Assembly (NCBI GenBank): GCA_903870275.1
Contig: CAIQCK010000030.1
Span: forward strand, 62,001-126,000
From: an uncultured bacterium
GTDB lineage: Bacteria > Verrucomicrobiota > Verrucomicrobiia > CAIQCK01
DNA length: 64,000 bases
Direction: 5' to 3'
Below the pieces are notes generated by a model. That model ran no database searches and was not told the DNA's origin. It was given only the letters and a program-made list of their open reading frames with translations. Each line of letters begins with the position of its first letter. Position 1 is the first letter of the stretch. Position numbers and translations under genes: made by a program. Below are positions 1 through 9,493 of the stretch, one piece after another.

Positions 1-786
1 TATGACATTCCCGAGGCGGGCCGCGCCTCCCGCGGCAAATCCATCGCCAACCTGCTGGCATTGCGGGAAGGCGAGAAGATCGCCGCGATGATCCGCGTCC
101 AGGAGTTCAGCGACAAACAGCACCTGTTCTTCGCCACGCAAAACGGCATCGTCAAGAAAACCAACTTGAGTGAATACGCCAATGTCCGCCGCACCGGCGT
201 GGCGGGCATCAACATCGAGAAGGACGACCAACTCATCGGCGTGCGCCTCACCACCGGCAACAGCGAGCTCGTACTGGTTTCGCGCAAGGGCCAGTCCATC
301 CGATTCCATGAGGAAGACGTGCGCGACATGGGCCGCACCGCCACCGGCGTCTGGGGCATGGACCTCGAAGAAGACGACCAACTCGTCGGAGTCGAGACCG
401 TGGACCCACAGGCCACGCTGCTGGTCGCCGGCGAAAACGGCATCGGCAAGCGCACCGAGTTCGAGGAATACCGCAAGCAATCGCGCGGCGGCAAAGGCAT
501 CATCACCATGGCCACCAGCGAGAAAACCGGCCATGTCGTCGGCGCCCTGAGCGTGACCGACACTGACGAGATCATGCTGACCACCGCCGGCGGCCAGACA
601 GTCCGCTGCGCCGTCAAGGGCGTGCGCGTCTGCGGCCGCAACACCCAGGGGGTGCGACTCATCCACCTTGGCTCCGGGGACAAACTCGTGGCCATCGCCC
701 GCGTCATCAGCGAATCGCAGGAAGACGCCGCTGAGAGCGCGCCGCTGGCCATCCCCGCGCCTCCGGCTCCGGAAACGAAGGGCTAG
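1..786 (+). CDS. gyrA: DNA gyrase subunit A, C-terminal part (5' end outside window)
   Basis: The reading frame is open from base 1 and carries the C-terminal beta-pinwheel domain of GyrA, which wraps DNA for negative supercoiling. Repeating pinwheel blades are visible (for example GIVKKTNLSEY, GKGIITMATSEKTGHVVGAL and GRNTQGVRLI). The segment KQSRGGKG resembles a degenerate GyrA-box-like blade motif, while the canonical first-blade box would lie upstream of the window. The tail after the last blade is Ala/Pro-rich (APLAIPAPPAPETKG). ParC pinwheels are similar, but the GRNTQGVRLI blade favours GyrA. The catalytic tyrosine and winged-helix domains are not in view. Confidence 0.93.
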   Translation, partial: YDIPEAGRASRGKSIANLLALREGEKIAAMIRVQEFSDKQHLFFATQNGIVKKTNLSEYANVRRTGVAGINIEKDDQLIGVRLTTGNSELVLVSRKGQSIRFHEEDVRDMGRTATGVWGMDLEEDDQLVGVETVDPQATLLVAGENGIGKRTEFEEYRKQSRGGKGIITMATSEKTGHVVGALSVTDTDEIMLTTAGGQTVRCAVKGVRVCGRNTQGVRLIHLGSGDKLVAIARVISESQEDAAESAPLAIPAPPAPETKG

Positions 787-830
787 CCGCGGAATTGCCT
801 TCAGCGCAAGCAGCGGTAGATTTTAATGAC

Positions 831-1955
831 GTGAAACCAGACCTGAAATCGCTGACACATGATGAGATTACCCGCTTGTTGATCAAGCAGGGGCATCCGA
901 CTTATCGCGCGACGCAAGTGGTCCAGTGGGCCTACGAGCGCGCGGCAGAATCTTTCGATGCCATGAGCAATCTGTCGCTGCCGTTGCGTCAGTGGCTGGC
1001 GTCGGAGTTCGACCTCTGGACCGTCAAGGCCTTGCGCGACCAGCGTTCAACGGACACCACCGAGAAGCTTCTCTGGCAGTTGCGCGACGGCCAACTCGTC
1101 GAGACGGTCCTCATCCCTGCCACGCCGGGTCTCACGTCCTGCGCCGACCGCCACACGGTTTGCGTTTCCACACAGGTCGGCTGCGCCTACGGCTGCAAGT
1201 TTTGCGCCAGCGGATTGAACGGGTTCCGCCGCAATCTCACCGCGGGAGAAATCGTGGATCAGGTGCTCGCCGTCGTCCGCATGGGCCGCACCACGGGCAT
1301 CCGCGTCGGCGACGCGCCCCCTGTGCCCGATCCGGAATTTCGCGTTCAGAACATCGTGGTCATGGGCATGGGCGAACCGCTGGCGAACTACGACCACCTG
1401 ATGAAGGCGTTGAAGATCATCAACGCGCCGTGGGGCCTGAACATCGGCTCGCGGAAAATCACCGTTTCCACATGCGGCTTGCCGGAGCAGATCAAGCAAC
1501 TGGCCAACGAACCGATGCAAATCCGGCTCGCCGTCTCGTTGCACGGCACCAATGACACCGTGCGCGACCAGATCATGCCGGTCAACCTCAAGCACCCGGT
1601 GCGCGAATTGATGCACGCCTGCGAGTATTACGCGAAGACCAAAGGCCGGATGATGACGTTCGAGTATATCCTCATCGAGGGCGTGAACGATGATTTGAAT
1701 CTGGCCGACCAACTCACCGCGATGGCGCGCCGGCTTCATGCCAAGGTGAACCTGATTCCCTACAACCCGGTGGAGGGTTTGCACTGGCGGCGGCCGTCCC
1801 TGGACCGTTGCCACGCGTTTGCCGCCCGCGTGAAAAGCCGCGGCGTGGCGGCGACCCTCCGGATCGAGAAAGGCGGCGACATTGCCGCGGCGTGCGGCCA
1901 ACTGCGGTTGCAAACCATGCGCGACAAGCCGCCCGTCACTCCTGCCGTGCCATGA
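831..1955 (+). CDS. rlmN: 23S rRNA (adenine-2503-C2)-methyltransferase, radical SAM
   Basis: RlmN methylates C2 of A2503 in 23S rRNA, and in some bacteria A37 of tRNAs, by a two-cysteine radical SAM mechanism. The cluster-binding CxxxCxxC is present in GCAYGCKFCASG, with CVSTQVGC just before it and the family C-terminal AACGQL that carries the resolving cysteine. The GTG at 831 gives MKPDLKSLTHDE, a normal RlmN N-terminus. An in-frame TTG at 795 would add 12 residues unlike the family, so 831 is preferred, although no good Shine-Dalgarno sequence supports either. It overlaps the archease gene by 4 bp (ATGA), so the two are probably translationally coupled. Confidence 0.95.
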   Translation: MKPDLKSLTHDEITRLLIKQGHPTYRATQVVQWAYERAAESFDAMSNLSLPLRQWLASEFDLWTVKALRDQRSTDTTEKLLWQLRDGQLVETVLIPATPGLTSCADRHTVCVSTQVGCAYGCKFCASGLNGFRRNLTAGEIVDQVLAVVRMGRTTGIRVGDAPPVPDPEFRVQNIVVMGMGEPLANYDHLMKALKIINAPWGLNIGSRKITVSTCGLPEQIKQLANEPMQIRLAVSLHGTNDTVRDQIMPVNLKHPVRELMHACEYYAKTKGRMMTFEYILIEGVNDDLNLADQLTAMARRLHAKVNLIPYNPVEGLHWRRPSLDRCHAFAARVKSRGVAATLRIEKGGDIAAACGQLRLQTMRDKPPVTPAVP

Positions 1956-2365
1956 AGGCTTTCGAGTTCTTCGAACACACCGCCGACATCGGCGTACGCG
2001 CCTTCGGCCGGACGTTGGAGGAACTGTTCGTCAACGCCGCCCGCGCCCTCTACGAGATTCAGGGGCGCTTCGATCTCGCCGACCGGCGGATGATCAAAAT
2101 CGAATTGTCCGCCGACTCCGCCGACGAGTTGCTGGTGCGCTGGCTTTCCGAACTGCTCTACCGCTTCAGCACGGAGGGTGTGTGCTTCACGCATTTCCGG
2201 CTTCAGTTCATCGAACCGAACAAACTCACCGCCCAAATGGAAGGCGGCGTTGTGGATTTCAGCCATTCCGAGGTGTCCGAAGAGGTGAAAGCGGTCACCT
2301 ATCATCAGTTGTCGGTGCAACAAACCGCCGACGGCTGGACGGCGACGGTGATTTTCGATGTTTGA
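1952..2365 (+). CDS. Archease
   Basis: A 137-residue archease, the small protein that stimulates RtcB-type RNA ligases by promoting guanylylation and multiple turnover. The family start is clear (MKAFEFFEHTADIGVRAFG, with the conserved H-T-A-D-I), and so are the body segment LVRWLSELLYRFSTEGV and the end of the domain at VIFDV. The start at 1952 overlaps the rlmN stop by 4 bp. The frame is open further upstream, but those codons antiparallel the rlmN coding sequence and do not look like archease. The gene for its partner RtcB follows 31 bp downstream, which strongly supports the assignment. Confidence 0.93.
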   Translation: MKAFEFFEHTADIGVRAFGRTLEELFVNAARALYEIQGRFDLADRRMIKIELSADSADELLVRWLSELLYRFSTEGVCFTHFRLQFIEPNKLTAQMEGGVVDFSHSEVSEEVKAVTYHQLSVQQTADGWTATVIFDV

Positions 2366-2396
2366 AATTGCCTTCGCCGGCGCTACGGTTTTGTAG

Positions 2397-3842
2397 ATGC
2401 AACCGCTGACCAAGATCACGGACGTGCTTTGGGAGCTGCCGCTCACCTACAAGGCTGGAATGCGGGTGTGCGGGCGCGTCTATGCCAGCGAAGCGATGCT
2501 CCGGCACATCGTCGGCGACAACTGTCTCGAACAAGTGGCCAACGTCGCGTGCCTGCCGGGGATTCAGCAATACTCGCTGGCGATGCCCGATATTCATTGG
2601 GGCTACGGGTTTCCCATCGGCGGCGTCGCCGCCACCGCGCCGGACGAAGGCGGCGTGATCTCGCCCGGCGGCGTCGGCTACGACATTAACTGCGGCGTGC
2701 GCTTGATGCGGACCCAGTTGTCGCGAGAGGACGTCGCTCCGAAGATTCACGATCTGGTCAGCCAACTCTTCCGCGATATTCCGTGCGGGCTGGGCGAGAA
2801 AAGCGACTTGCGTCTTGCGCGCGACGACGAACGCCAGGTCCTCGTGCAAGGCGCGCGCTGGGCCGTGAAGCGGGGTTTCGGCAAGGCCGATGACCTGGAA
2901 TTCATTGAAGAGGGCGGTTGCATGGCGGAGGCAGAATCGTCAAACATCACCGAACGCGCCCTCGAGCGCGGCGCGGGACAGGTCGGCAGCCTCGGCAGCG
3001 GCAATCATTTTCTGGAGGTCCAGGTCGTTGATGAGATTTTCGACGACACCGCCGCGCAGACGATGGGGTTGTTTCTCGGCGGCGTCACCGTGATGATTCA
3101 CTGCGGTTCGCGCGGGTTTGGCTACCAGGTGTGCGACGATTACCTGCGCGTCCTCGGCCGCGCTCCGGAGAAATACGGTTTCCGCCTGCCGGACCGCCAG
3201 CTCGCCAGCGCGCCCATTCAATCGCCCGAAGGCCAGGAATATCTCGCGGCCATGCGTTGCGCGGCGAATTACGCGTTTGCCAACCGGCAGGTGCTGGCGG
3301 CCAAGGCGGAACGTTCGTTCCTGCACGCGCTCGGAATTTCGCCGAACGCACTGGGCATGGAACTGGTGTATGACGTGCCGCACAATATCGCGAAGTTCGA
3401 GGAGCACATGATCAACGGCCGGCCGCGGCGGGTCTGTGTGCACCGCAAGGGCGCGACCCGCTCGTTTCCGCCAAACCATCCGTCGGTGCCGGCGCGCTAC
3501 CGGGCCGTCGGCCAGCCGGTGCTGGTGCCGGGAGACATGGGACGCTATTCTTTTGTTCTTGCCGGCCAGCCGCAAGCAATGGCACAGACGTTCGGCACCG
3601 TTTGCCATGGCGCGGGCCGCGTGATGAGCCGCAGCCAGGCCAAACGCGAGCTGAATTTCGACCAGCTTCGCCGCGACATGGAGCAGCGCGGCGTGGTCAT
3701 GATGGCGCGCGGACGCGGCACGGCGGTCGAGGAAGCCTCGGCGGCATACAAGGACGTGGCCGAAGTGGTGAACGTGGTGGATGCCGCGGGCCTGGCGAAG
3801 AAAGTTTGCCGTATGCGCCCGATTGGCGTCGTCAAAGGGTAA
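2397..3842 (+). CDS. rtcB: RNA-splicing ligase RtcB
   Basis: RtcB joins RNA 2',3'-cyclic phosphate or 3'-phosphate ends to 5'-OH ends through a GMP-histidine intermediate. The protein is 481 residues, a usual length. Visible signatures are PGIQQYSLAMPDIHWGYGFP, GGVGYDINCGVRLM (metal ligands D96 and C99), GSLGSGNHFLEV and HGAGRVMSRSQAKRE near the guanylylated histidine. The gene follows archease on the same strand and ends 40 bp before the sigma factor gene. In bacteria this pair is associated with RNA repair. No RtcR-type sigma54 regulator is visible here, and the rlmN coupling suggests constitutive expression with rRNA modification; that last point is inference. Confidence 0.95.
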   Translation: MQPLTKITDVLWELPLTYKAGMRVCGRVYASEAMLRHIVGDNCLEQVANVACLPGIQQYSLAMPDIHWGYGFPIGGVAATAPDEGGVISPGGVGYDINCGVRLMRTQLSREDVAPKIHDLVSQLFRDIPCGLGEKSDLRLARDDERQVLVQGARWAVKRGFGKADDLEFIEEGGCMAEAESSNITERALERGAGQVGSLGSGNHFLEVQVVDEIFDDTAAQTMGLFLGGVTVMIHCGSRGFGYQVCDDYLRVLGRAPEKYGFRLPDRQLASAPIQSPEGQEYLAAMRCAANYAFANRQVLAAKAERSFLHALGISPNALGMELVYDVPHNIAKFEEHMINGRPRRVCVHRKGATRSFPPNHPSVPARYRAVGQPVLVPGDMGRYSFVLAGQPQAMAQTFGTVCHGAGRVMSRSQAKRELNFDQLRRDMEQRGVVMMARGRGTAVEEASAAYKDVAEVVNVVDAAGLAKKVCRMRPIGVVKG

Positions 3843-3882
3843 TTGTTGAAAAATACCAACGCTGAGCATTAGTTGTTTTTTT

Positions 3883-4503
3883 ATGAATAACGCGGACTCA
3901 ACTTCGTCAAACGCAGCAGGATCGGTGGAGCCGAACCTGCCGAGCGACGTTGAGTTGGTGCTCCGCTGCCAGCGCGGCGAGATGGCCGCCTTTGAGGAAC
4001 TCGTGAATCGGTATCGTGAAAAAGTTTATGGGCTGGCCTACGGAATGGCCCGTAACGAATCCGACGCGCAAGACATTCGGCAGGAAACGTTTGTCCGGGC
4101 GTGGCAGTCCATTCACCGGTTCCGCGGGCAGTCGGCGTTTTACACGTGGCTGTATCGCATCACGACCAATCTGGCGATTGACATGATGCGGAAGAAATCG
4201 CGCAACCAGACGGTGACACTGGAGACGCCCGAAGGCGCGAAGCCGATCGAGGCCCAGATGGCCGATACGCCCAGCGGCCACTTGCCCTCGGACGAGGCGC
4301 AACGCGGCGATCTGCGGATCGCGATTGACCGGGCGATGGCGGAATTGTCGCCGGAACACCGCGCCGTGATTTTGCTGAAAGATTTTGAAGGCATGGAATA
4401 CAAAGACATCGCCAAGGCCGTCGGATGTTCGCCGGGAACGGTGATGTCGCGGCTGTTTTACGCGCGGCGTCACCTCCAACGCCTGTTAAAGGACGTTTTA
4501 TGA
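3883..4503 (+). CDS. ECF-type RNA polymerase sigma factor
   Basis: A 206-residue ECF sigma factor. Region 2 covers about residues 30-100 (FEELVNRYREKVYGLAYGMA, DAQDIRQETFVRAWQSIHRF, FYTWLYRITTNLAIDMMRKK). Region 4 covers about residues 145-205 (LSPEHRAVILLKDFEGMEYK, then IAKAVGCSPGTVMSRLFYAR). The protein resembles the RpoE/SigW group. A 25-residue Ser/Asn-rich leader precedes region 2. The start codon follows a T-tract with no Shine-Dalgarno motif. The downstream zinc-finger protein gene overlaps by 4 bp, the usual sigma/anti-sigma arrangement. Confidence 0.93.
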   Translation: MNNADSTSSNAAGSVEPNLPSDVELVLRCQRGEMAAFEELVNRYREKVYGLAYGMARNESDAQDIRQETFVRAWQSIHRFRGQSAFYTWLYRITTNLAIDMMRKKSRNQTVTLETPEGAKPIEAQMADTPSGHLPSDEAQRGDLRIAIDRAMAELSPEHRAVILLKDFEGMEYKDIAKAVGCSPGTVMSRLFYARRHLQRLLKDVL

Positions 4504-5072
4504 TGTGCGGATGGTATCAACGGTGGTTGACGGCCTATGCCGACGATGAACTCGCCGGATGGCGTGCCGTGTTGTTGCACCGGCACCTGGCCGGCTGCGC
4601 GCACTGCGTGGCCGAACTCGGCAAGCTGCGCCGCGTCAGGCACCTGATTGCCAGCCAGAAATCGCTCCTCATCGGCAAGTTGGACGACGCGCGGTTCTGG
4701 CCGCAACTCCGGGCGCGATTGCAAACCGCTGAGAATACCACCGAGCCGCGCGGTCTCTCGCTTGTCGGCTTGTTTCCCAGGCGGCGACTGGCGCTTGTGT
4801 CAGTCGCGGCGTCGCTGCTCGTGACGGCCATGATCGGCGGCTGGTTGACCTTCGCGCCGGGCCGCGGTTTGCAACTGGCCGGCGATCTTCCGCTGCTGCC
4901 GCCGCTGGGCGGCGGCAAAGTGGAGTTTAAAGACTTGAAATACGCGAAGCACATCTGGGCCGGGGAGGTCCGTTTCAACAAACCGGACGTGGACATTCCC
5001 GTGATCTGGGTCAACGGACTCACCGTGGCCGAAAACGAACTCAACTCTCCGAACAACAGTGAAGGACTGTGA
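4500..5072 (+). CDS. Probable membrane anti-sigma factor with zinc-finger motif
   Basis: The N-terminal cytoplasmic part contains a putative zinc-binding anti-sigma motif H-x3-C-x2-C (HLAGCAHC). One hydrophobic segment follows near residues 100-120 (LALVSVAASLLVTAMIGGWL), and then an exported C-terminal part of about 70 residues with no recognised sensor domain. The start is an ATGATG doublet (4500 or 4503) overlapping the sigma gene stop, so coupling is expected. By family knowledge it would hold the upstream ECF factor at the inner membrane until a signal arrives. The nature of that signal cannot be read from the sequence. Confidence 0.82.
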   Translation: MMCGWYQRWLTAYADDELAGWRAVLLHRHLAGCAHCVAELGKLRRVRHLIASQKSLLIGKLDDARFWPQLRARLQTAENTTEPRGLSLVGLFPRRRLALVSVAASLLVTAMIGGWLTFAPGRGLQLAGDLPLLPPLGGGKVEFKDLKYAKHIWAGEVRFNKPDVDIPVIWVNGLTVAENELNSPNNSEGL

Positions 5073-5520
5073 CCCATTGAGCGCGCTAAAGCTAATCAAG
5101 ATCGGGATACTGGCAGCGACGGTGATGGCGTTTTCCGTGCCGCTTGCCGGCGCAGCGGACATCGCCGTGCGCCTGATCCACGCGACCAACGCGCCTATTC
5201 CCGGCGGCGAGAAAGGACTGCAAGAAAGCGAGCCGCGGCTCGCCAAGGCGTTTGGGTGGAGGGAGTATCGTCTTCTGTCGAAAACGTCCTCGTCGCTGCA
5301 GGAAGGCGAAATACGGCAACTGGATTTGGGCCGCAAGCTGGCATTGCGCGTCAAGTTGTTGAAACAACAGGGGCTGACTTATCTCGTTAGATGCCAGGTG
5401 CTGCGGGGTGAAGAAGAGATTCTGCAAACGTCCGTCTCCATGGCCAGCGGCAGCGCCTACTTCATTACCGGACCGGAACACGACAACGGTCAATTGCTCA
5501 TTTCGATTGCCATTCGTTGA
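5059..5520 (+). CDS. Secreted protein of unknown function
   Basis: A 153-residue protein with a plausible signal peptide (LIKIGILAATVMAFSVPLAG-A). The mature part is a compact beta-rich domain without recognised motifs. I do not recognise the family. It starts inside the anti-sigma gene (GTG 5059, or TTG 5077 which gives a tighter signal peptide) and overlaps it by about 14 bp. It therefore belongs to the sigma/anti-sigma transcription unit and may be a target or periplasmic partner of that regulator. That role is inferred from position only. Confidence 0.7.
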   Translation: MKDCDPLSALKLIKIGILAATVMAFSVPLAGAADIAVRLIHATNAPIPGGEKGLQESEPRLAKAFGWREYRLLSKTSSSLQEGEIRQLDLGRKLALRVKLLKQQGLTYLVRCQVLRGEEEILQTSVSMASGSAYFITGPEHDNGQLLISIAIR

Positions 5521-5558
5521 GCAACAGGTATCGTTCGCGGCGACATCCGGAGACGCCC

Positions 5559-6005
5559 ATGCTATTCGAGAAAATCCAAACCGACCTGAAACAGGCGATG
5601 CTGAAAAAGGACGTGCTGCGCACTTCGGTGCTGCGTTTGCTCGTATCCGCCGCGCGCTATCACCAAGAGGAAAAATCACTGGCGGCGCTCGCCGACGAGG
5701 ACATGATCCAGGTGTTGAAACGCCAGGTGAAGCAACGCCGCGATTCCATTGAGAGCTTCACCGCCGCCAATCGCGCGGAACTTGCCGAGAAAGAGCGGCA
5801 GGAACTGGTCATCCTGGAGGAATACCTGCCGCAACAACTTTCGGAGGCGGATATCACCGCTTTCGTGAAAGCCGCCATTGCCGAAACCGGCGCAATCTCC
5901 AAGGCGCACACCGGGTTAGTGATGAAGACCGTCATGCCAAAGCTCGGAGGCAAGGCCGACGGCAGGCAAGTTAACCAAATCGTGATGAAGCTTCTGGGAG
6001 CGTGA
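5559..6005 (+). CDS. GatB/YqeY domain protein
   Basis: A 148-residue YqeY-like protein, related to the C-terminal tRNA-binding tail of GatB but encoded alone. Motifs include LRTSVLRLLVSAARYHQEEK, KQRRDSIESF, ILEEYLPQQLSE and KAHTGLVMKTVMPKLGGKAD. The ATG at 5559 matches the family start (MLFEKIQTDLKQAM) and has a GGAG 6 bases upstream. The open frame before it has no family similarity. Its cellular role is poorly defined in any bacterium. It ends 31 bp before the stop of the convergent ispD. Confidence 0.9.
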   Translation: MLFEKIQTDLKQAMLKKDVLRTSVLRLLVSAARYHQEEKSLAALADEDMIQVLKRQVKQRRDSIESFTAANRAELAEKERQELVILEEYLPQQLSEADITAFVKAAIAETGAISKAHTGLVMKTVMPKLGGKADGRQVNQIVMKLLGA

Positions 6006-6036
6006 CCACCCAACGGAGTCCGCAGTTGGTTTCGCG

Positions 6037-6789
6037 TTACCGGTAGTTCTTTTCGATCGCCTTGCCGAAATAGAAGGTCCCCGTTGGCACGGTTGCCGAC
6101 TCAACCTCCACCTTCGCGGGCAGCAAGACACGGGCGATGTCCATATCGGCGGGCGTCGTCACTTTTAGATTCGTGGGAAGGCTCTCGACGATATACACCG
6201 GCTCGCCGAGCAACTCCACGGCCGCGGCGTCGTCGGTGACGCGGGCGTTGCGTTCGATCACCGCGCGATAAGCCCGCATAATCAGGTCGTAACGAAACGC
6301 CTGCGGCGTCTGTACCGCCCACAAGCGTTCCCGGGGCACAGTCGCGAGAATGCGCCCGTCCTCATCCACTTCCTTGATTGTATCCGCAATCTTGCACGCG
6401 GCGATGCCCGAACCAAACTGGCGCGCCGATTCGATGGTCTGCTGAATCAGCACGTTGGACACGCAAGGCCGCGCGCCATCGTGAATCAAAACGAAATCAG
6501 TGCCGGGGTGCAGCGCCTGCAAGCCGTTCCACACAGAGTTCTGCCGCTCCGCGCCGCCCACAACGATCTGCCGCACCTTCGATATCCTGCAATCGCGGAT
6601 GACGTTCTGGAATTCCCCCCGCGCGTCGCCACGCACGACCAGATAAATGTGTTTCACCGCCTGGCAATTCTGGAACTTCATCAGCGTGTGCGCGATGAGC
6701 GGGACTTCCCCCAGCTTGAGAAACAGCTTGTCAACCCCCTTCCCCATGCGGGAACTCCTGCCGCCTGCAACAATGATTGCCGCTATCAT
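6037..6789 (-). CDS. ispD: 2-C-methyl-D-erythritol 4-phosphate cytidylyltransferase
   Basis: IspD makes CDP-ME from MEP and CTP in the non-mevalonate isoprenoid pathway. The glycine-rich nucleotidyltransferase start is IIVAGGRSSRMGKGVDKLFL. The family signatures HDGARPCV, TPQAFRYDLIMRAY and TDDAAAVELLG are present. The length of 250 residues is slightly above the usual 230 because of a C-terminal tail (VEVESATVPTGTFYFGKAIE). It is the last gene of a minus-strand run, 112 bp after clpC. Its product feeds undecaprenyl phosphate for the wall and polysaccharide genes seen elsewhere in the window. Confidence 0.94.
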   Translation of the reverse strand: MIAAIIVAGGRSSRMGKGVDKLFLKLGEVPLIAHTLMKFQNCQAVKHIYLVVRGDARGEFQNVIRDCRISKVRQIVVGGAERQNSVWNGLQALHPGTDFVLIHDGARPCVSNVLIQQTIESARQFGSGIAACKIADTIKEVDEDGRILATVPRERLWAVQTPQAFRYDLIMRAYRAVIERNARVTDDAAAVELLGEPVYIVESLPTNLKVTTPADMDIARVLLPAKVEVESATVPTGTFYFGKAIEKNYR

Positions 6790-6901
6790 GGAAATATTTT
6801 TACCAGCTCAACCGCTTGCGCGCGTGCGCTCCGCCGCCACGTGGTTGCTTCTCGAATTCTCATCCGGCTCTGCTCAAACCAGGTCTTGCCGGCGCTTGCC
6901 G

Positions 6902-9373
6902 CTACGGAGCCTGGCCAGCCAGTTGCTGAAACGTCAGTTTCCCGGCGCCGACTCCAATTTCGATCGTGTCGTTTCCCTTGAGCGAACCGCGGATGAGTTC
7001 CTCAGCCAGTGGTTCCTCAAGATAACGTTCGACAGCCCGGCGCAACGGCCGTGCGCCCAGCGCGGGGTCGTATCCCTTCTCGATCATGAAACTCTTGGCT
7101 GCTTCCGACAGCCGGATGCGGATGTCCTTGTATTTCAGCCGCGCGCGCACTTTCTCGACTTCAATCTCGATGATCTTGGCCATGTCCTCCTTGGTCAAGG
7201 ACCGGAAGACGATCACGTCGTCGAGCCGGTTGAGAAATTCCGGCCGGAAAACCCGCTTCGCCTCGTCCACGAGTTTTTCTTTCATCGTGTCGTAGGTCTG
7301 CGCCTCGCTGGCGACACCAAATCCCATCGTCGTGCCTTTTCGGATCACGTCCGCGCCGACATTGGAGGTCATAATGATGACCGTGTTGCGGAAATCCACG
7401 GTGCGGCCGAGGCTGTCGGTCAGCTTGCCGTCCTCCAACACCTGCAGCAGCATGTTCAACACGTCCGGGTGGGCCTTCTCGATTTCATCGAACAGCACCA
7501 CCGAATACGGACGCCGGCGCACGCGCTCCGTGAGCTGGCCGCCCTCTTCGTAGCCGACGTAACCCGGCGGCGAACCGACGAGTCGCGACGTGTTGAACTT
7601 CTCCATGTATTCGGACATGTCCAACTGGATCAACGCGTCCTGGTTGCCGAACAAAAACTCCGCCAGCGCCTTCGCCAGCAAACTCTTGCCCACGCCGGTG
7701 GGGCCGAGAAAGGCAAAGGAACCGATGGGGCGCCGCGGGTCTTTGAGGTCCGCCCGTGAACGCCGCATCGCCTTGCTGATGGAGGCGCAGGCATCGTCCT
7801 GGCCGATCACCACTTTTTTCAACTCTGTTTCCATCTGGAGCAGCTTCTCGGTTTCGCTCTTCTCCATCCGGCTCAGCGGCACACCGGTCCACTTGGAAAC
7901 CACGTGAAGAATATCCTCTTCCGTAATGAGCGATTGCTTCTCGTCGCTCTGCTCGCGCCATTGCGCCAGCGTTTTCTCCAGCCGTTCCTTGGCTTGCTTC
8001 TCTTTGTCGCGAAGCGCCGCCGCGCCCTCGAAATCTTGCGCTTGGATGGCCTTTTCCTTTTGCTTCTTCAGCTCAGCCACTTCCTTTTCCAACTCCTGAA
8101 ACTCCACCGGCCGGGTCATGGACCTGATCCGCACGCGAGCGCCGGCCTCGTCCATCACGTCAATCGCTTTGTCCGGCAGGAATCGGCCCGACAGATACCG
8201 ATCCGACAGGCGCACTGCGGCTTCGAGCGATTCATCGGACAGCTTCGCGTGATGATGTTCCTCGTATTTCGGTCGCAACCCTTTCAAAATCTCGATGGCT
8301 TCATCCACGCTTGGCGCGTTCACCATCACCTGCTGGAACCGCCGCTCCAGCGCCGCGTCCTTCTCGATATACTTCCGATACTCCGTCATGGTCGTCGCGC
8401 CGATGCACTGCAACTCGCCGCGCGACAGGGCCGGCTTGATGATGTTCGCCGCGTCCATCGCACCCTCCGCCGAACCCGCGCCAACGATCGTGTGCAACTC
8501 GTCCAGGAACATGATGACGTTCTTGGAGCGCCGGATTTCGTCCATGACGGCCTTGATGCGTTCCTCGAATTGCCCGCGATACTTGGTGCCGGCCACCATC
8601 AACGCCATGTCGAGCATGATGACGCGCTTCTCGCGCAGAATCTCCGGCACGTTGCCCTTGATAATCTCCTGCGCCAGCCCCTCGACAATCGCCGTCTTGC
8701 CAACACCCGCCTCGCCAATCAGCACCGGATTGTTCTTCGTGCGACGGCAGAGAATCTGCATCACGCGCTCGATCTCGTTCTTGCGTCCGATGACGGGGTC
8801 CAACTCGCCTTTGCGGGCGAACTCCGTCAGATCGCGGCCGAACGCTTTCAGCGCCGGTGTCTTGGTCTCTTTCTTCTCGCCCGGCTCGACTTGACCGGCG
8901 GCTTCCCCCTCCGGCGGCGGCTGAAAATTCGGATCCAGTTCCTTGAGGATTTCGTTGCGCGTGCGTTCGATGTCCACTTCGAGGTTCTTCAGGACGCGCG
9001 CGGCCACGCCGTCGCCTTCGCGCAAAAGACCCAGCAAGATGTGCTCGGTGCCGACGTAGGAATGATTCAGCGCGCGGGCTTCTTTGCTCGCCAGCGCCAG
9101 CACTTTCTTCACCCGTGGCGTGAAGGGAACATTGCCGAGCTGTTTCGTCTCCGGACCGGTGCCGACCTGTTTCTCGACTTCAAGCCGGACGGTTTCAAGG
9201 TCCAGGTTCATCTTCTGGAGCACGTTGACCGCCACGCCCTGGCCGAGCTTGATGAGGCCCAGCAACAGGTGCTCCGTTCCCACATAGTTGTGGTTAAACC
9301 GCTCTGCCTCTTTGCGCGCCAGCGCCAACGCTTGCTGCGCTCGAGGCGTAAAATTATTCATGCCCTCAATCAT
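6902..9373 (-). CDS. clpC: ATP-dependent Clp protease ATP-binding subunit ClpC
   Basis: An 823-residue Hsp100 unfoldase that feeds ClpP. In order: a double Clp-N domain (residues about 5-145), AAA1 with Walker A GEAGVGKT, a UVR-type middle segment ([20 protein letters not shown]), AAA2 with Walker A GPTGVGKS and Walker [15 protein letters not shown], and the D2-small domain. The UVR segment and two-repeat N-domain mark ClpC rather than ClpB. ATG 9373 has AAGGA upstream. A second in-frame ATG at 9361 ([10 protein letters not shown]) also has GAGG upstream and matches many homologues. mcsA and mcsB lie immediately upstream; in Firmicutes their products mark substrates for ClpCP by arginine phosphorylation. 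Confidence 0.96.
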   Translation of the reverse strand: MIEGMNNFTPRAQQALALARKEAERFNHNYVGTEHLLLGLIKLGQGVAVNVLQKMNLDLETVRLEVEKQVGTGPETKQLGNVPFTPRVKKVLALASKEARALNHSYVGTEHILLGLLREGDGVAARVLKNLEVDIERTRNEILKELDPNFQPPPEGEAAGQVEPGEKKETKTPALKAFGRDLTEFARKGELDPVIGRKNEIERVMQILCRRTKNNPVLIGEAGVGKTAIVEGLAQEIIKGNVPEILREKRVIMLDMALMVAGTKYRGQFEERIKAVMDEIRRSKNVIMFLDELHTIVGAGSAEGAMDAANIIKPALSRGELQCIGATTMTEYRKYIEKDAALERRFQQVMVNAPSVDEAIEILKGLRPKYEEHHHAKLSDESLEAAVRLSDRYLSGRFLPDKAIDVMDEAGARVRIRSMTRPVEFQELEKEVAELKKQKEKAIQAQDFEGAAALRDKEKQAKERLEKTLAQWREQSDEKQSLITEEDILHVVSKWTGVPLSRMEKSETEKLLQMETELKKVVIGQDDACASISKAMRRSRADLKDPRRPIGSFAFLGPTGVGKSLLAKALAEFLFGNQDALIQLDMSEYMEKFNTSRLVGSPPGYVGYEEGGQLTERVRRRPYSVVLFDEIEKAHPDVLNMLLQVLEDGKLTDSLGRTVDFRNTVIIMTSNVGADVIRKGTTMGFGVASEAQTYDTMKEKLVDEAKRVFRPEFLNRLDDVIVFRSLTKEDMAKIIEIEVEKVRARLKYKDIRIRLSEAAKSFMIEKGYDPALGARPLRRAVERYLEEPLAEELIRGSLKGNDTIEIGVGAGKLTFQQLAGQAP

Positions 9374-9394
9374 GGGTCATAGTCCTTACGGTTA

Positions 9395-9424
9395 AATCTA
9401 AAGCGCTTTCACGATGATTGTCAA
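9395..9424 (-). promoter_or_regulatory. Putative sigma70-type promoter for clpC
   Basis: Reading the minus strand, a perfect -35 TTGACA (9419-9424) is followed after 18 bp by TAGATT (9395-9400), about 22 bp before the clpC start codon. It lies in the 120-bp mcsB-clpC gap, so clpC may be expressed independently of mcsAB. No inverted repeat typical of CIRCE and no CtsR-like tandem heptads were seen. Confidence 0.45.
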
Positions 9425-9493
9425 CGAACCCTGCCGGGGTCTGACATCATGTCCCGCCTCGTTTGCCAAATCGCCAGCAAAACCGGCGGCCGG

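Noticed and set aside
7904..9382. 492-codon plus-strand open frame opposite clpC
   Set aside because: It is the antisense of a clearly conserved gene in GC-rich DNA; its Arg/His/Leu-rich text is typical of such shadows and shows no family motif.
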